From contig JALGPY010000007.1 in NCBI GenBank assembly GCA_023055425.1, forward strand, positions 14,642,001 through 14,706,000: a stretch of 64,000 bases of DNA. Reading direction: 5' to 3'. Within the stretch, counting starts at the first letter, position 1. Each line of letters starts with the position of its first letter. The stretch is from Linanthus parryae (lineage: Eukaryota > Streptophyta > Magnoliopsida > Ericales > Polemoniaceae). The translations under genes were made by a program, and so were the position numbers. The notes beneath the pieces were generated by a model that saw only the letters and a program-made list of their open reading frames with translations, had not been told where the DNA came from and ran no database searches. This document shows, one piece after another, positions 23,183-36,533 of this stretch.

Positions 23183-25110
23183 TTTACATGTTATTTTCTT
23201 ATCCTTTCTTGTTTATTCAATGCAGAGTTTGTTCCATCTTACCGTATTTATTTTTGTTTTGTGGTGAAATTCTCTCGCGTGCTCTCACGTATTCTAAGTG
23301 GAACTATTACATGAGTCGCCGCGTCGTGAGAAGGCCCAAGAGTATCGGACCTCTTCTTGGCAGACGACAACATTATTTTCACAAAGGCTACTACAACAGA
23401 GGTACAAACCTTAACAACTATCCTACAAGACTATGAGAAAGCTACATTACAGGAAATCAATTAAGAGAAGTCGTCGAACGTCTTTTCCAGTAACGTCACA
23501 GATGAAGCAAGAGATCAACTCAGCAACTTCTGTGGTGTCAAGATAAATATTTTGCACGAAAAATATTTGGGATTGCCGATTGAGATGGGAAGGAAGAAAT
23601 CACTGATTTTTTAAAGTATTACAGAAAGAGTGCAATTCAAGTTACATAACTGGAAAGAATTCTTTTTTTTCGCCAACAAGCAAAAAATCGCTGCTAAAAG
23701 TAGTAGTTGAAGCTATTACTACTTATGCGATGGGGTGATTTAGATTACCTGAAGATCTGTGCGATAAGGCGGAAGCTGAAATGTCAAGATGCTGGTGTAG
23801 TTCGATTGAGCAGAAAAGAAAAATCAGCTAGATATCTTTGGGATCAGAAACATGGCAGTAGGAGGTCAGGGCTTTCTCATCACCTGCACTATTTCCCTAT
23901 GGGGCCATGTAAGGTAAGACAATAAGGAGGCTACTCAATCATCCATAAAGATTACATGCCCAATTTTTGAAACAAAAGTACTATCTCCATACGGGTATCC
24001 TAAAAGCAGAAGTGAAGAAAGTTATAACATACCTATGAAGAATTTCACCGTCGAGCAAAGATCTGACCACAAGCGGATGCTGTTGGAGGCTGGAAATCTG
24101 GGAACGTTTAAACGCTTTTGAAGATCCCTGGCTATTCCATCCGGACACATTTCTCCCTTTTACACCGAAGCCTGATGGAACCCCAATCATGGTTGTGGAC
24201 CTAATTAAAGAGGAGAGACAATGGAACAAAATGAGGATGAAAAACATATTCAGGGAAGAGGATGTGCAAGCAATCAAAAGGCTTTCGTTCCTTCTATTGC
24301 CCTGCCAGATCGATTAATCTGGTATTTCTCAGAGACGGGTAATTATAAAGTAAAATCTGGTTACCGCTTCCTCCAACATCGATTAACCGGAAACTCGTCT
24401 AACTCGGGTCAAAATTGGTGGAAAATTTTCAAGGATCAGAAATCCCAAAGAGAAATTTATTCCTAACTTGGAGGGCGATGAACAAAAGGCTACAGGTTCG
24501 AGTGAATCTAAGATGAAGAGGGTGTAAAGTTGAAGATTTTTGTCCGGTCTATAAAAAAGATTAAGAGTCAGAAAGTCATCTCTCGGTGCTCTGGGACTTT
24601 GCCAAGAGATACTAGTTAATGCTTTTCGGAACAGATTTTGTATAGAAGATCCACACCCCCTTTCAGATCTGGTCCTTGAAGTATTCATCAACGCAGACAA
24701 ACAACAAAGGAAAGTGATTAGCATCCTTATTTGGCGGTTATGGATGAATCACAAAGATTTTGTGTTTAAGAATTAAAAATTGAATTCGGAACAGATCGTC
24801 ACAGATATGTTTAGTTACCTTACGGAGATAGAGGAGCATATGAAGGTTTCGATCCCGTATCCTCCGGCTCAGACGGTCAATCCTCCGGTGGCTATCCAGA
24901 AGCTATAGCTAGATGACCGGGTTAACACCAGCATCGATGCCACCTGGAAGCCCCAAAGAAGAACCAAAGCTGCAGAAGCCGAAGCTATGAAGGAAGGGGA
25001 AAATCTAGCAACATAACACAATGTCAATCGGTTCTCGATTTGAAAGGGACTACGTTGTGGATTTGAGAGAGGATATAAAAGGGATTCGAAGATCCCTGAG
25101 ATTGAGTTGT
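23183..25110 (+). pseudogene. decayed LINE reverse transcriptase/RNase H fragment (unit 1)
   Basis: The frame is broken many times but reverse transcriptase remnants are clear: ILPYLFLFCGEILSRALTYS (about 23235-23300), a damaged FADD-type core near 23350, and the segment matching VSWDQKHGSR (about 23840). The end has weak RNase H similarity (about 24900-25000). It is a 5'-truncated L1-type LINE unlike the intact one at 7922-13843. Matching copies lie at 44720-46745 and 58595-60205 as part of the triplicated unit. Confidence 0.8.
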
Positions 25111-25645
25111 GGATAGAGCCATGGCTCTGATACCATAATAGAAATCAAATGATTTCTTGAAAGAGATAATCAAAACTGGAAAAATACACAAGGGAAGATG
25201 ATCAGATTTCATGGATTGTATTTGGCAGAGCTTCGCTGCTCAATCAGAGAACCGTCACTAGAAACCCTAAATGGCCTATTGGAGGATTTTATAAAGAGAA
25301 TTCCAAACGGTCTAAAGTGTGACCGTTGGATGAGAGAAACGGATCTAAGCCGTAGAAACACAGAGGCCAAATAGCACTTAAGGCCAACAAAAAGAGAGAA
25401 TTCTAGTAAGGCCCAACAACAAGGACATTGAATTTTATTAAGTCTTTGGAAATAATAAACAGACCTCTTAAGTTTGGAAAAAGGTGAAGATTGACCCCAA
25501 AATTTAAGGAAACTGCAATTGGTAACTGGATTTCTTTGAACTTCATGAAGGCACCGATTTCACATTCTTCACTATTCTTTGACTTCAACATCATTTTTTT
25601 GGCTTCAATGGCAGTTTTGACTTTGACTAGCTAATAAGTAAAAAA
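25111..25645 (-). repeat. LTR fragment with tRNA-Met primer site, unit 1 copy
   Basis: ggctctgatacca (about 25124-25136) is the complement of a tRNA-Met primer site, so a minus-oriented LTR should start just to its right and run to about 25430. The rest to about 25640 is shared non-coding unit sequence. The matching copy in unit 2 (46755-48890) is split by a solo LTR. LTR outer ends were not fixed. Confidence 0.55.
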
Positions 25646-27987
25646 TATATAGGTAATTACCATTTTACCCCCAGATTTCTCAAAAATGCTACCTTGGAGG
25701 TAATTTAGTCAATCCGTCCAAAAAATATTAATATTTATGAATATTAAAAGAATATTTATTATTATATTATAAATATTTTAATGGACCGCCACCGGTGGAA
25801 TAACCCGGGATCTCGGTTCAGGGTTAACGCGACAACCGATAACCAAAAGTAGATTATTAACTATTAAGTTTACATTTCGGTTAAAGTACATAAAAAAATT
25901 TCGATAATAATTACAATCTAAAACAAAACGTGTGTGATCTACTAAGTGATATGACTTAAGCTAAACTTCTTCGTCTCGATCCGCATTCCCATCCCCCACG
26001 TTGATTGATGACATGCGGTTTTAAAATGGCAAAAGTCGACGCAGTTTTGAAGAAAATGATCAGTAAAAACTGAGTAAATACACACTAGGACATGTAAAGC
26101 AACGAGTGACACATAGGTATGAGTTGAAATCAATCAAGAGATTTGAAAGAATCATAAGTAATATAGTTGGGAACAATTTGGAACAATTATAATTAATCGC
26201 GTAGCGTGAACTTTCAACTTTAAAACATTTATAAATCACGAGTACTCAAGATATTCTTAGCCAAGTAAAGTGTCAACAGTAAACAAATCCATTTGAACTG
26301 ATAACAATATTAATTCACGAGTAGCATATGCTTTTCAATTCATTTCATTAGATTAGGCAATCAAGAGCCACAAACAACATCAATAGAGTAATCAAACTTT
26401 CTTTCAATTCCAATTTAACCGTTAAGTTTAGCTGAGGCATGTCCAGAGCCACCAGCAGGATCGATGTAGACAGAGTGATCACGAAGTAATCACAAAGGGT
26501 TCCTTCTAGGGTCTATCAAACCCTATTTCACCCGGGCATTAAGGGAGCCCATTCGTCAACCCGCTGACAACATTAGCTAAAAGCCCTTAAGTGTCGACAC
26601 CCCTATACCGTAGTGACCCTTACAAGTATAAGTAGCACTCTATAGCTCTATAAACCCCTTGGCCTCAATATCTTGATACATTTTGGCTCATCGGGGGCGG
26701 ATTTGTGAACATTAAAGTTCTATCCAATAATAAGAAGCATTGCTTCAATGGTCTTAGCAATAAGAAAATGGAGGATCGCTTGACGCCTCCCATTAATAAC
26801 ACTACTCTGTACATCGTCCTAAATATATTAGAAGTGTTTTAATTCTTCTATTCATCGCATTCGATAATTCACAAGTAATTTCCAAGAGTCCTCAAAGGAG
26901 ATTAATAAAATATTCCAAAAAAGTTTCGAGTTTAAATTGTGCATTCTCATACTTTTTCATATAACAACCCATTCATTAAACATCACACAAATACACGCAT
27001 TTTGATAATCAAAGGTCGTACATATGTACTTACCACTGAGATGAAGCACAACCAAACTCAAGAAACTAAGTCTAGCACTCCAACGACAACCGCTCACTCC
27101 TACGAGGTCGATGTCTACAATCACACTATAACGTATTCATTACAGCTAATTTACACATGCATTATACAAATGCAAACCTACATGCCACATAGTCCTATAT
27201 GTAACCAATGCACATATAATGATGTTCACTTATCAAAATAAATCAAATAATACACTTCGAATTTTAGAAATTCAAGTTTTCTAAAAGCGGTGAAACTACA
27301 ATTCTGGACAGAATTATAGCTCTGACTTTAGAGCCACATCTACCATTTGAAAACATCTCTTAAAATTGTGAAATTAATTTAAGATCAACCCACATGTGTC
27401 TAATTTCAGAAACACCAAGAAAATCATGCATAGCAATTATGAAACTCAAGTTACAAAAATAACAAGCACTGCTATGCAAAGACAAGTTTGGTAGAAAGTT
27501 TCAAATCTGAAGAAAATTACTACTACTTGGAGAGTTGGAAAAATGCCCATATTCTCCTTATGTGTCTAGTTTCATCACAAGAAAGATTTGGTGCCATATG
27601 TTTCAGGAAATCAGATTTTTAACAAAAATAGCAAAACTTGTCCAAAAACAGAGTTTCAGAAAACATGCAACTTAGAATGAGCATATCTCCGTAACCATAA
27701 AGGCTATGGAGTTGAATTTTATTTCAAAACGACCCGATTTGAGTCTAGTTTCATAATATGAAAGATTTAAAAATTTCACAGAGACAAAATTTAGAGATAA
27801 TATACGTTTTTCACAAACTGGTCAAATTGTATGAACGTGCAATATTTTCAAAAATCAACAAGAATGGTTCTAATGACACATGCAACTTATGAAGACTTGA
27901 TTTTCACCCAATAACATAATTTTAAGCATGAATTTAGATTTTTATATGCTCTTGACACAAATCATCATAGTGTTCTTGACATGCAAG
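25646..27987. other. start of unit 2, then unassigned repeat-like DNA
   Basis: 25650-25790 repeats 2865-3004. About 26400-27987 has no gene; its composition and text (such as agggttccttctagggtc and the stretch before 27987) look like a minus-oriented LTR of a Ty3/gypsy chromovirus, but no ends or target duplication were found. A 100-residue ORF at 26939-27241 has no protein-like character. Confidence 0.35.
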
Positions 27988-29544
27988 TGTTGGAATTGTG
28001 CCCTAGAGGCAATCAATTAATTGTGACATTTAGGGATTTACGATTCATTATGTTATCGATATGGAGATATGTTAACATGAATGAAGTCCTTAGAATATAA
28101 GTGTTATATTCTTAAATATCCCTAGTCGATTATAATGATTAATAGGACAATCATCTATACACTAGTATGGGGTTGGATTGATATGGAGATATCATGATCC
28201 AACACATGGGTATGCATTAGGAGTAATGGCATACTGGATTGACCCATCTCCGAGAAGGCTACATACACGTTATGTTAAGTCACAAGCGCTTCTTGCGGTG
28301 CAACGGTATTGTTATCCTTAGACTTGAAGTCACTAGATATTCTAGTTGTGGATTATTGTGATTTTGGTAGCGTCAAACGCTACACCGTAACTGGGTAGTT
28401 ATAAAGGCGTGTACTGGATACAATAAGAAGCAAGCTTAGAGATCGTAGTGGACGTAGATAGAATTTGTCCCTCCCACATAACGGGAGCAAATATCCTAGG
28501 CCACTCGAGGGATAGTGCTTATAAAATGTTTGGCCAGACTCAAATAAATCAATATGGGATATTGATGTTATTTGCACGAATAAGGCTAATCCCAGGATCG
28601 AGAAACTATGGATTGAATATATGAGTGTGACATGTATGTCTCGTGTCCAATCCGGATATTGGGACAAAGGGATGAGACAATTACTTGCACAAGGTTTGTC
28701 ATGATGACTATTCTAGTTGTTGGCTAGAATGGATGTCTTGCTAGAGGCCGCTCCATATTAGTAAATAGTTAATACCAACTAAATAGAACCTATGGGGTCA
28801 CACGCCATATAGGGGTGAACTAGAAATGGGAATTAATTAATTAATATGATTAATTAATTAAAAGGATCAAATCGCAACAACTTGCTAACTTAGTAGGACT
28901 AATATGCAAGTTGGACTAATCCATGTATAGACATGATTAGGATTTACCAAGGTGGCCTAATTCATGTAGAGAAATGATTAGGATTAATTTGCAAATAGAA
29001 CTAATCCATGTATTGACATGAGAAGGACTATTTTTGCAAAAGGGACTAATCCGAACTTGAGTAGGATTAGGAGGGGTTCTTTATGTAGTAGGACAAGGAG
29101 TTGTTGGACTATATAAAGAACACTCCTAGCTTATTTTTCTCTCTACACAACACACATCTATAAGATAGAAGAAAGGAGAGAACAAAGCAAGGAGAGAGCA
29201 AGTCCCAAAAGAGGGTCGAACCCCCCATTGGGACCGCCCCCTACCCGTCGGCCAAAAGGAGAGCCGCCCCACCTTTGGCACTCCATTGTTGGCGATTTCT
29301 TCTTCCTCCTCCATTCTTCCTAGCTAGCAAATGGATTTGGAGGATCTAGATCTCACCTCTAGGCGCGGATCAACCGTAGAGACGTGACACAATTCGCGTT
29401 TGAAGTCATCAAAGGAGAACCCTAAGGTGTGTTATTGATTTCTTCCTTTACCATCGTTATGTCTCTTGACTTGTGATCCTTGGAGAGTTTTGCATGGTTT
29501 ATGATTGTTTGTGTTTCCGCGCATCCATGAATTAAAACCCTACA
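27988..29544 (+). repeat. 5' LTR of Copia 2
   Basis: 1557 bp, TG to CA, with a TATA motif at about 29110-29118. It contains several near repeats of gactaatccatgta with gacatga (about 28915-29030). The last part, around 29330-29544, is missing from the 3' LTR. Confidence 0.92.
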
Positions 29545-29545
29545 G

Positions 29546-29558
29546 TGGTATCAGAGCC
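29546..29558 (+). promoter_or_regulatory. primer binding site of Copia 2
   Basis: TGGTATCAGAGCC one base after the LTR, matching initiator tRNA-Met as in Copia 1. Confidence 0.92.
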
Positions 29559-31219
29559 ACAGGTTGTAGAGCATAAACGTGGTTTATGTGATACGTTTTT
29601 GTTGTTTTACACCTTAATTTGATTGTTTATCGCGTAAAACAAGACAAATCAAGCATGGGATGCAATTTGTAAATAATTAATCATAACAAGATCCAATTTT
29701 TGCATTGGATGCATGAATTGGTGAGTTTGAGAAATTTTAGGATCTTAGATCTAGGGTTTGGGCATCCTTGGGGAAGAAGGAGTTCTTCCAAAACAAGGAA
29801 ACAACCAAACTTGGGCACCAAGCACGGGAGTTGTTTTGGAAACAACTCCCATAAGGAGGTTCGGCCCCCCTAGGGACCGCCCCCCCTTGCTTGCCGCCCA
29901 AGCTTGGCCGCCCTAGTGGTCGGGCGGCCCTAACCCGCGGCCTAGGCTTGTGGGTTTTGGGCCGGGCCGGCCCTAGGGCCTTGTGGTTCATCTTGTTGGG
30001 CCCGGGCAATTTGATTGTTGGGCCCATGGACCGTTTTAACCCTAGAAATCCTAAAATCAATTAAAATTGACCAAGCGCGTTAAAATTGGATTCTAACTGT
30101 TTATGTGCAAATCGCATGGTGATTGGATATGGCCTTAGGATGTGGTTTGATGTGGATGTTTAATTTTGTGGTTTGGTTTTACGGCCTGCGAGCTGATCAA
30201 TTAATTGTAATAATTAACTAGGGTTTTATGGCCTGCGTGCCATTTTTTTTCTCAACTTGTGAGATTTATTTTATTTAGTATAGAAGTTAGCTAGTGCTAG
30301 ATAAAGTAGATTGTTAGCCAAGATTGAAGAAAAGAAGCCCAAAGCCAAAGAAGCCACAAAAGATGGAGCATGGAGCATGGAGCATTCCACATGACTATGA
30401 AGGATGGACCAAAAGATCAAGACGCATGGAGATGTGTTTGTTTTAGGGTTCATAGATAATTCCATTGGCTTGGAATTATCTTAGTCTAGAAAAGGCCATA
30501 TCCACATCACGTTTAATTTCTGTTTTGTGGTTGTTTATTTTAATATCTTATTATTGTGTGGTTGGTATATGGATGATACATGCAATTAGGATAATAAGAT
30601 AATTAGACAACCCGGATCTATAATTTGGAGTTGTGCCCAAACTGAAATAGATAGATTAGTTGATATTGATCAACAAAACAATTAAAAATTGAATTTAAAA
30701 TCCCTCAAAAATTCAAATATTGTGTTCTTGCCTTCTCGTTATTTAAACACTCATTATCATCATTATTTACCAAGCTCGTGCCTGCCAAAGCATGGCGACT
30801 TGGTTCATCATGATGGAATGCGATGGCACGTAACAATGTGCAATTGTTTAGATAAGAGGTTGAACACAACTAGACTATTAATTTGATTAAGAAACCTAGA
30901 GGCAATCAATTGGGATTATCCATATGGATGGATAAATAAGGAGTTATTTGCCCGTTTGAACCAAGAGTTGCATAAGGGATGCAATTGGAATTGTTCCTAC
31001 CTAAAGTAGTCAAATTATGGGTGACTTGCCAAAGCAAGCTCATAAGGAGATGAAACATGGATCTTGGCCCACTAGAAAATATAAGGATATTTTCTGCATT
31101 AATATATTGAGGGTTATTAATCCGTAGTAAAATAGTGGGAGCTATGTTTAACAATTTAAATCCTTGTTAAATATAGTTAAACGTCACAAACTTTGCATAA
31201 TCCTTTTGGTGTTAAATAC
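29559..31219 (+). other. conserved leader of Copia 2
   Basis: It aligns almost base for base with 15362-17028, including the hairpin at 29826-29850 (covarying) and the GC hairpin 29906-29929 whose stem is identical while its loop differs. Its good preservation contrasts with the ruined coding region that follows. Confidence 0.75.
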
Positions 31220-34200
31220 CCATGGCATTAAACAAACAAAACACGACTAGATGTCCATAAGATGGACGAGTTGTCTGGAATCTAGATTGGTATAAAACTG
31301 AGAATTGTTCTCAAATAAAAGGAAATTGTTGTACTTCGTAGAACATAAAGTTCTCTTCCTACCAACTACCAAAACACACTAAAACCTATGAAAGGAACAC
31401 CAAAGAATGGTTCTTTGGTTATGACTTGCCTCATGCTAGCCTCCATGAACTCTGAGCTTTGGAAGCAAGAAGAAAAACATGGAGAAGTAGGATATGATCA
31501 TACATTGAAAGAAGCTCTTTCAAAAGAGCGAGCTAGACATGAAAGGTTTGAAGTGTTGCTCCACTTTGCGTTATGCAAATAAGCTAATTCAATATGATTG
31601 AAACATTAGTGAATGGGCATTATCTATGAGATAGATAAAGAATAAACGGTTATTCACCCAAGTGGACCAAGAATTGCATTGGATGCAATTATAGTTTTGT
31701 TTTTAAAGTTGATTTACTCAATATGATTGAAAAATTACTTAAACAAAACACTCATAATGGGCATGGGAAAAGCTGTTAATGGTTAACAGCATGGGTAAGG
31801 GCAAATGGTTTGCGCCGACCCCAAGGGTATAAAGCAAGCCTGTTGCTAAAACCAAGTTGCCTTGGAGTCCCATAGGTGGTGTAGAGGAAGAGAGGCTAGC
31901 CAAAGTACCTGGAAGTAAGTAATAAAGGAATTATGAATTCCAATATGGGTATTTTGTTATAGAATTCAATGTGTCTATCTTATCATCACAAGTATATGAT
32001 ACTCGATGAGGATCTCACATTTATGGAAGCGTGGAGGATCTCAAGAGACGAAGACAATTGGATAAGGAAGAAATAATCCTACACGTAGGGCTATGAAGCA
32101 AAGGGTTGCTGAATAAGCCGTAGAGAATTATTTCTATCTTTAAGAAATTGTTCATGAATTAGAAAAAAGAGATCATGTCCTAGCTATGAGTAGGCCATTA
32201 TCATAGTTTCTTGTTTGGACAAGAAAGCTCCTTATCATAATAAAGGACAAATGTTGTTCCATTTATTATGATATGCATTATTGTAATGCAATTTTGTCTA
32301 AGTGGATTCTATATCCATGATCATGATAATTTCATCTATAACATTAATACCTAGAGGTTTGCATATAATGATATGAACTTCACTTATCTTTAGCATTATT
32401 GTTCAGGCCTCTTAAATAAGAAATACATATCTAGAAATCCATGTGGATGGATATCTGGAACTCATTTGATTATTGAATCATATGAGACATGTAAGACTTA
32501 TTAGGCAAAGATATGATCTTTTGGGAATCATACATATTGATGTATGAAGGCCGCTAAGCACAAATGCTAAAGATGGGTTTTCAATACTTCATCATATTTA
32601 CTGATAGGATCAGGTAAATATGGATTTGTGTATCATATGAAGAAACAAGTCAGAATCCTTTGAATTGTTCAAAGTATTCAGGAATGAAGTAGAGAACCAA
32701 CTTGGCAAAAGTATTTAGACTCTACGATTGGAGGAAAGTACTTGAGACAAGAGTTTGACAAGAATCTATGGGAGTATTGGATATGATCCAAAACTCGCTC
32801 CACCTAGAACGCCACATGGGTTTGGCATGTCTAAATGGAGAGTTCGAACCTTGTAGGACACGGTTCGGTGCATGATGAGTCAAACAGAACTTCCAGTTTA
32901 CTTTTTGGGGCTATGTTCTAATTACAGCAAATTTCGCCCTTAACCTTGTTCCATCAAAAACAGATTATGAATAACACCATATGAGATATGGACTAGGAAG
33001 TGTCCTAGTATGTCATTCATAAATATTTGGGGTTAGGAAGTTTATGTAAAAGAGTTTACAAACAAACTTGGACCCAAGTCGGATAAATGTTATGTGGGAC
33101 ATCCTGAAAAGGATATTATTTCTACAACCCAATCGAGAACAAACTGTTTGTTGCTCGAACCACAATGTTTCTAAGGTAGAGATTGTCTCTAAAAGAAACA
33201 GTGGGAGGACAGTAGAACTTGAAGGAGTTCAAGAACCACAATAGAACATTGATCCTCTTGATGGAACATGAGCAGGATCACAAGGTGTTGTGGAGTAACC
33301 TACTCAGAAAACACAAGAGCCTCGTAGGTTAGGTAGGATATATCGAGGAACTAGAGAAATAAGGATTTCTCATAAACCATGATATATTACTCATAATGAT
33401 GAGCCTACAACCTATGAGATGGCCACATATGGCCATACTCTCAGAAATGGCTTGGAGCCATGAGATACGATATGGAATCCATGTATACCAACAAAGTATG
33501 GACTTTGGTGGAACCACCTAAGAGGTGCAAGTGGGTTATGAGGAAACCAACATGGATGGTAATATGATTACTTTTAAGGGAAAATTGGTTGGAAAGGGAT
33601 TTCATGTGAGCTCATAGTATAGACTATGACGAAATCTTTCCCCAGTTGAGATGCTTAAATCCATTCACATCTTGCTTGTAGCAATTTATTTATAGATTGG
33701 ATCAAGCTTCTAGGAGTTGGACTCTTCGAATTGATGATGCAATCAAAGGAGTTTGATTCCATCAAAATTGAAGATGAGACTTGTTTTTACAAGAAGGTTA
33801 GTGGGAGCACAGTTATTTTTCTGGTCTTGTATGTGGAGACATACTTAATCATTAGGAATGTTGCCCCTACTTGGCAGTCTTACGTAGATTGACTAGGGAA
33901 TTGACTTTCTAATGGTAGACTTAAGCGAAGAAACTTGTGAAGATCTATTGAGGTAGATCAAGATGGTTGTATAGCTTAGGTCATAGTACATAAATTGACA
34001 AAGGTGTTGAAATGGTTCAACGTGAAAAGAATATTGATTATTACCCATGTCACATGGATTTAATCTTTGGAAGGCTAATTGTCTTTCCAATTAGATTGGG
34101 AATGGACCGTATGAATTAGATTCACGAGATACGCCATGCAATTTACTAGGCCAGACGTGTCATAAGGCATGACACAAAGATACCAGTCAAATCCTGGTGA

Positions 34201-34615
34201 GAGTCACGGGATAAATTATCAAGATTATCCTTAAGTACTTGAGAAGAACTAAAGGATGAATTCTTGATAAATAGATAATATGAAGAGTTTGCTGTAAGGG
34301 GTTACAGTGATGCGAACTTCAAAGCTAACAAAGAAGATTTCAGATTATAAAGTCGAGTTTTGTGTTTTGCCCTAGTGGGAGCGACTGTGAGCTGGAAAGG
34401 TTCCATGCAAGATTCAGTCACTGATTCTAACATAGATGACTGAATAAATTACTGCATGAGATGCACTTAATCAGAATATTCAATCTCAATCAAATTATTG
34501 ATAGAGGAGACGTGAATATTTGCAAAGCACCAAGGGATGTCTCGCCTATACGCAGCGTAAGCGTGGAAGGCCGCGCTGGATCAATAGGCATATGATGAAG
34601 GAGATTGACTCTAGT
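31220..34615 (+). pseudogene. Copia 2 gag-pol remnant
   Basis: It aligns along its length with Copia 1 gag-pol but the longest open pieces are only about 60-75 residues. Recognisable bits include the gag segment near 31430-31560 (LASMNSELWKQEEK), integrase-like DNA near 32640-32860 and the reverse transcriptase YVD region near 33820. Every domain has frameshifts and stops. It cannot encode a working protein. Confidence 0.85.
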
Positions 34616-34628
34616 GCAAGTGGGAGAC

Positions 34629-35969
34629 TGTTGGAATTGTGCCCTAGAGGCAATCAATTAATTGTGACATTTATGGATTTACGATTCATTATGTTATCGA
34701 TATGGAGATATGTTAACATGAATGAAGTCCTTAGAATATAAGTGTTATATTCTTAAATATCCCTAGTCGATTATAATGATTAAGAGGACAATCATCTATA
34801 GACTAGTATGGGGTTTGATTGATATGGAGATATCATGATCCAACACATGGGTATGCATTAGGAGTAATGGCATACTGGATTGACCCATCTCCGAGAAGGC
34901 TACATACACGTTATGTTAAGTCACAAGCGCTTCTCGCGGTGCAACGGTATTGTTATCCTTAGACTTGAAGCCACTAGATATTCTAGTTGTGGATTATTGT
35001 GATTTTGGTAGCGTCAAACGCTACACCGTAACTGGGTAGTTATAAAGGCGTGTACTGGATACAATAAGAAGCAAGCTTAGAGATCGTAGTGGACGTAGAT
35101 AGAATTTGTCCCTCCCACATAACGGGAGCAAATATCCTAGGCCACTCGAGGGATAGTGCTTATAAAATGTTTGGCCAGACTCAAATAAATCAATATGGGA
35201 TATTGATGTTATTTGCACGAATAAGGCTAATTCCAGGATCGAGAAACTATGGATTGGATATACGAGTGTGACATGTATGTCTCGTGTCCAATCCGGATAT
35301 TGGGACAAAGGGATGAGACAATTACTTGCACAAGGTTTGTCATGATGACTATTCTATTTGTTGGCTAGAATGGATGTCTTGCTAGAGGCCGCTCCATATT
35401 AGTAAATAGTTACTACCAACTAAATAGAACCTATGGGGTCACACGCCATATAGGGGTGAACTAGAAATGGGAATTAATTAATTAATATGATTAATTAATT
35501 AAAAGGATCAAATCGCAACAACTTGCTAACTTAGTAGGACTAAAATGCAAGTTGGACTAATCCATGTATAGACATGATTAGGATTTGCCAAGGTGGCCTA
35601 ATTCATGTAGAGAAATGATTAGGATTAATTTGCAAATAGAACTAATCCATGTATTGACATGAGAAGGACTATTTTTGCAAAAGGGACTAATCCGAACTTG
35701 AGTAGGATTAGGAGGGGTTCTTTATGTAGTAGGACAAGGAGTTGTTGGACTATATAAAGAACACTCCTAGCTTATTTTTCTCTCTACACAACACACATCT
35801 ATAAGATAGAAGAAAGGAGGGAAAAAAGCAAGGAGAGAGCAAGTCCCAAACGAGGCCGAACCCCCCATTGGGACCGCCCCCTACCCGTCGGCCAAAAGGA
35901 GAGCCGCCCCACCTTTGGCACTCCATTGTTGGCGATTTCTTCTTCCTCCTCCATTCTTCCTAGCTAGCA
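34629..35969 (+). repeat. truncated 3' LTR of Copia 2
   Basis: 1341 bp beginning right after the polypurine run. It matches the 5' LTR up to cctagctagca and then joins unrelated LTR sequence at about 35970. Confidence 0.9.
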
Positions 35970-36491
35970 CAAGCCGAGTATAAATAGGTGAAACCCTAAT
36001 TTTGTCAAAAATAGCGAAATTACAAAACTGGCCCAAAACTACTGGCCTTATTTTAAATAACGCGTAAATGATAGTTTGACCCAAATCGGGCTAAATAAAT
36101 AGGTCAAAATGCGAAAAAGGAAAAAACTACCAAAAATAGCAAAAAACATCTTTGACGTCTCCGTTGACTGGTCAAACGTCTGGTTTTGGGGCTGAAATCT
36201 TGCGTGATGGGGTTTCACCCCGGTCTCTCGTGTAGGCCTCTCGGAGAGCTTTCCGAAAACATATTATAATAGGCATTCTGATCCCTGTAGCTGATGTTAC
36301 GCCCAAAACAGTGTGGTGTGACCAAAAGTGTCCATCTCGCACTTCTCTTGCGCCTGTCTTCCATGTCGTGATAGTGAAGTGCGAGATTAGTCGCGTCTGA
36401 CAGTTCGACCTCGTCTGGTTCATCTGCGAGATTAGTCGCGTCTGACAGCTTGGCGAGATTAGTCACGTCTGGTTCATCTGTTCCTGCATCA
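35970..36491 (-). repeat. LTR fragment, same family as 49401-49871
   Basis: It reads caagccgagtataaatagg onward, like about 49525-49871, and ends in GCATCA at 36491, which on the minus strand is the TG start of the LTR. The other end is cut where it meets Copia 2. A partial tandem of gcgagattagtcgcgtctga is visible (about 36380-36470). Confidence 0.65.
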
Positions 36492-36533
36492 GATTCTTAC
36501 AAAGCCACTAAAATTAGTTAGTGGCTTTTTAAG

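Larger units (their letters stand above)
27988..35969 (+). mobile_element. Copia 2: Angela-like element with ruined genes and truncated 3' LTR
   Basis: The 5' LTR is 27988-29544 and the 3' LTR 34629-35969, cut about 215 bp short. It has the same primer site, leader and polypurine tract as Copia 1 but a different, longer LTR (TGTTGGAATTGTGCCC). The body aligns with gag-pol of Copia 1 from end to end yet is full of indels and stops. The two LTRs differ at only about 15-20 of some 1340 positions by eye, much less than the coding region has decayed. The right flank is lost, so no target duplication can be read. Confidence 0.9.

Noticed and set aside
26939..27241. 100-residue ORF
   Set aside because: Thr/Tyr/His-rich low-information translation in repeat-like DNA; no homologous copy and no recognisable motif.
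36500..36530. Perfect hairpin (AAAGCCACTAA with TTAGTGGCTTT) followed by T run, like a bacterial terminator
   Set aside because: The context is plant repeat DNA next to a hAT element; there is no gene to terminate and no sign of bacterial DNA.
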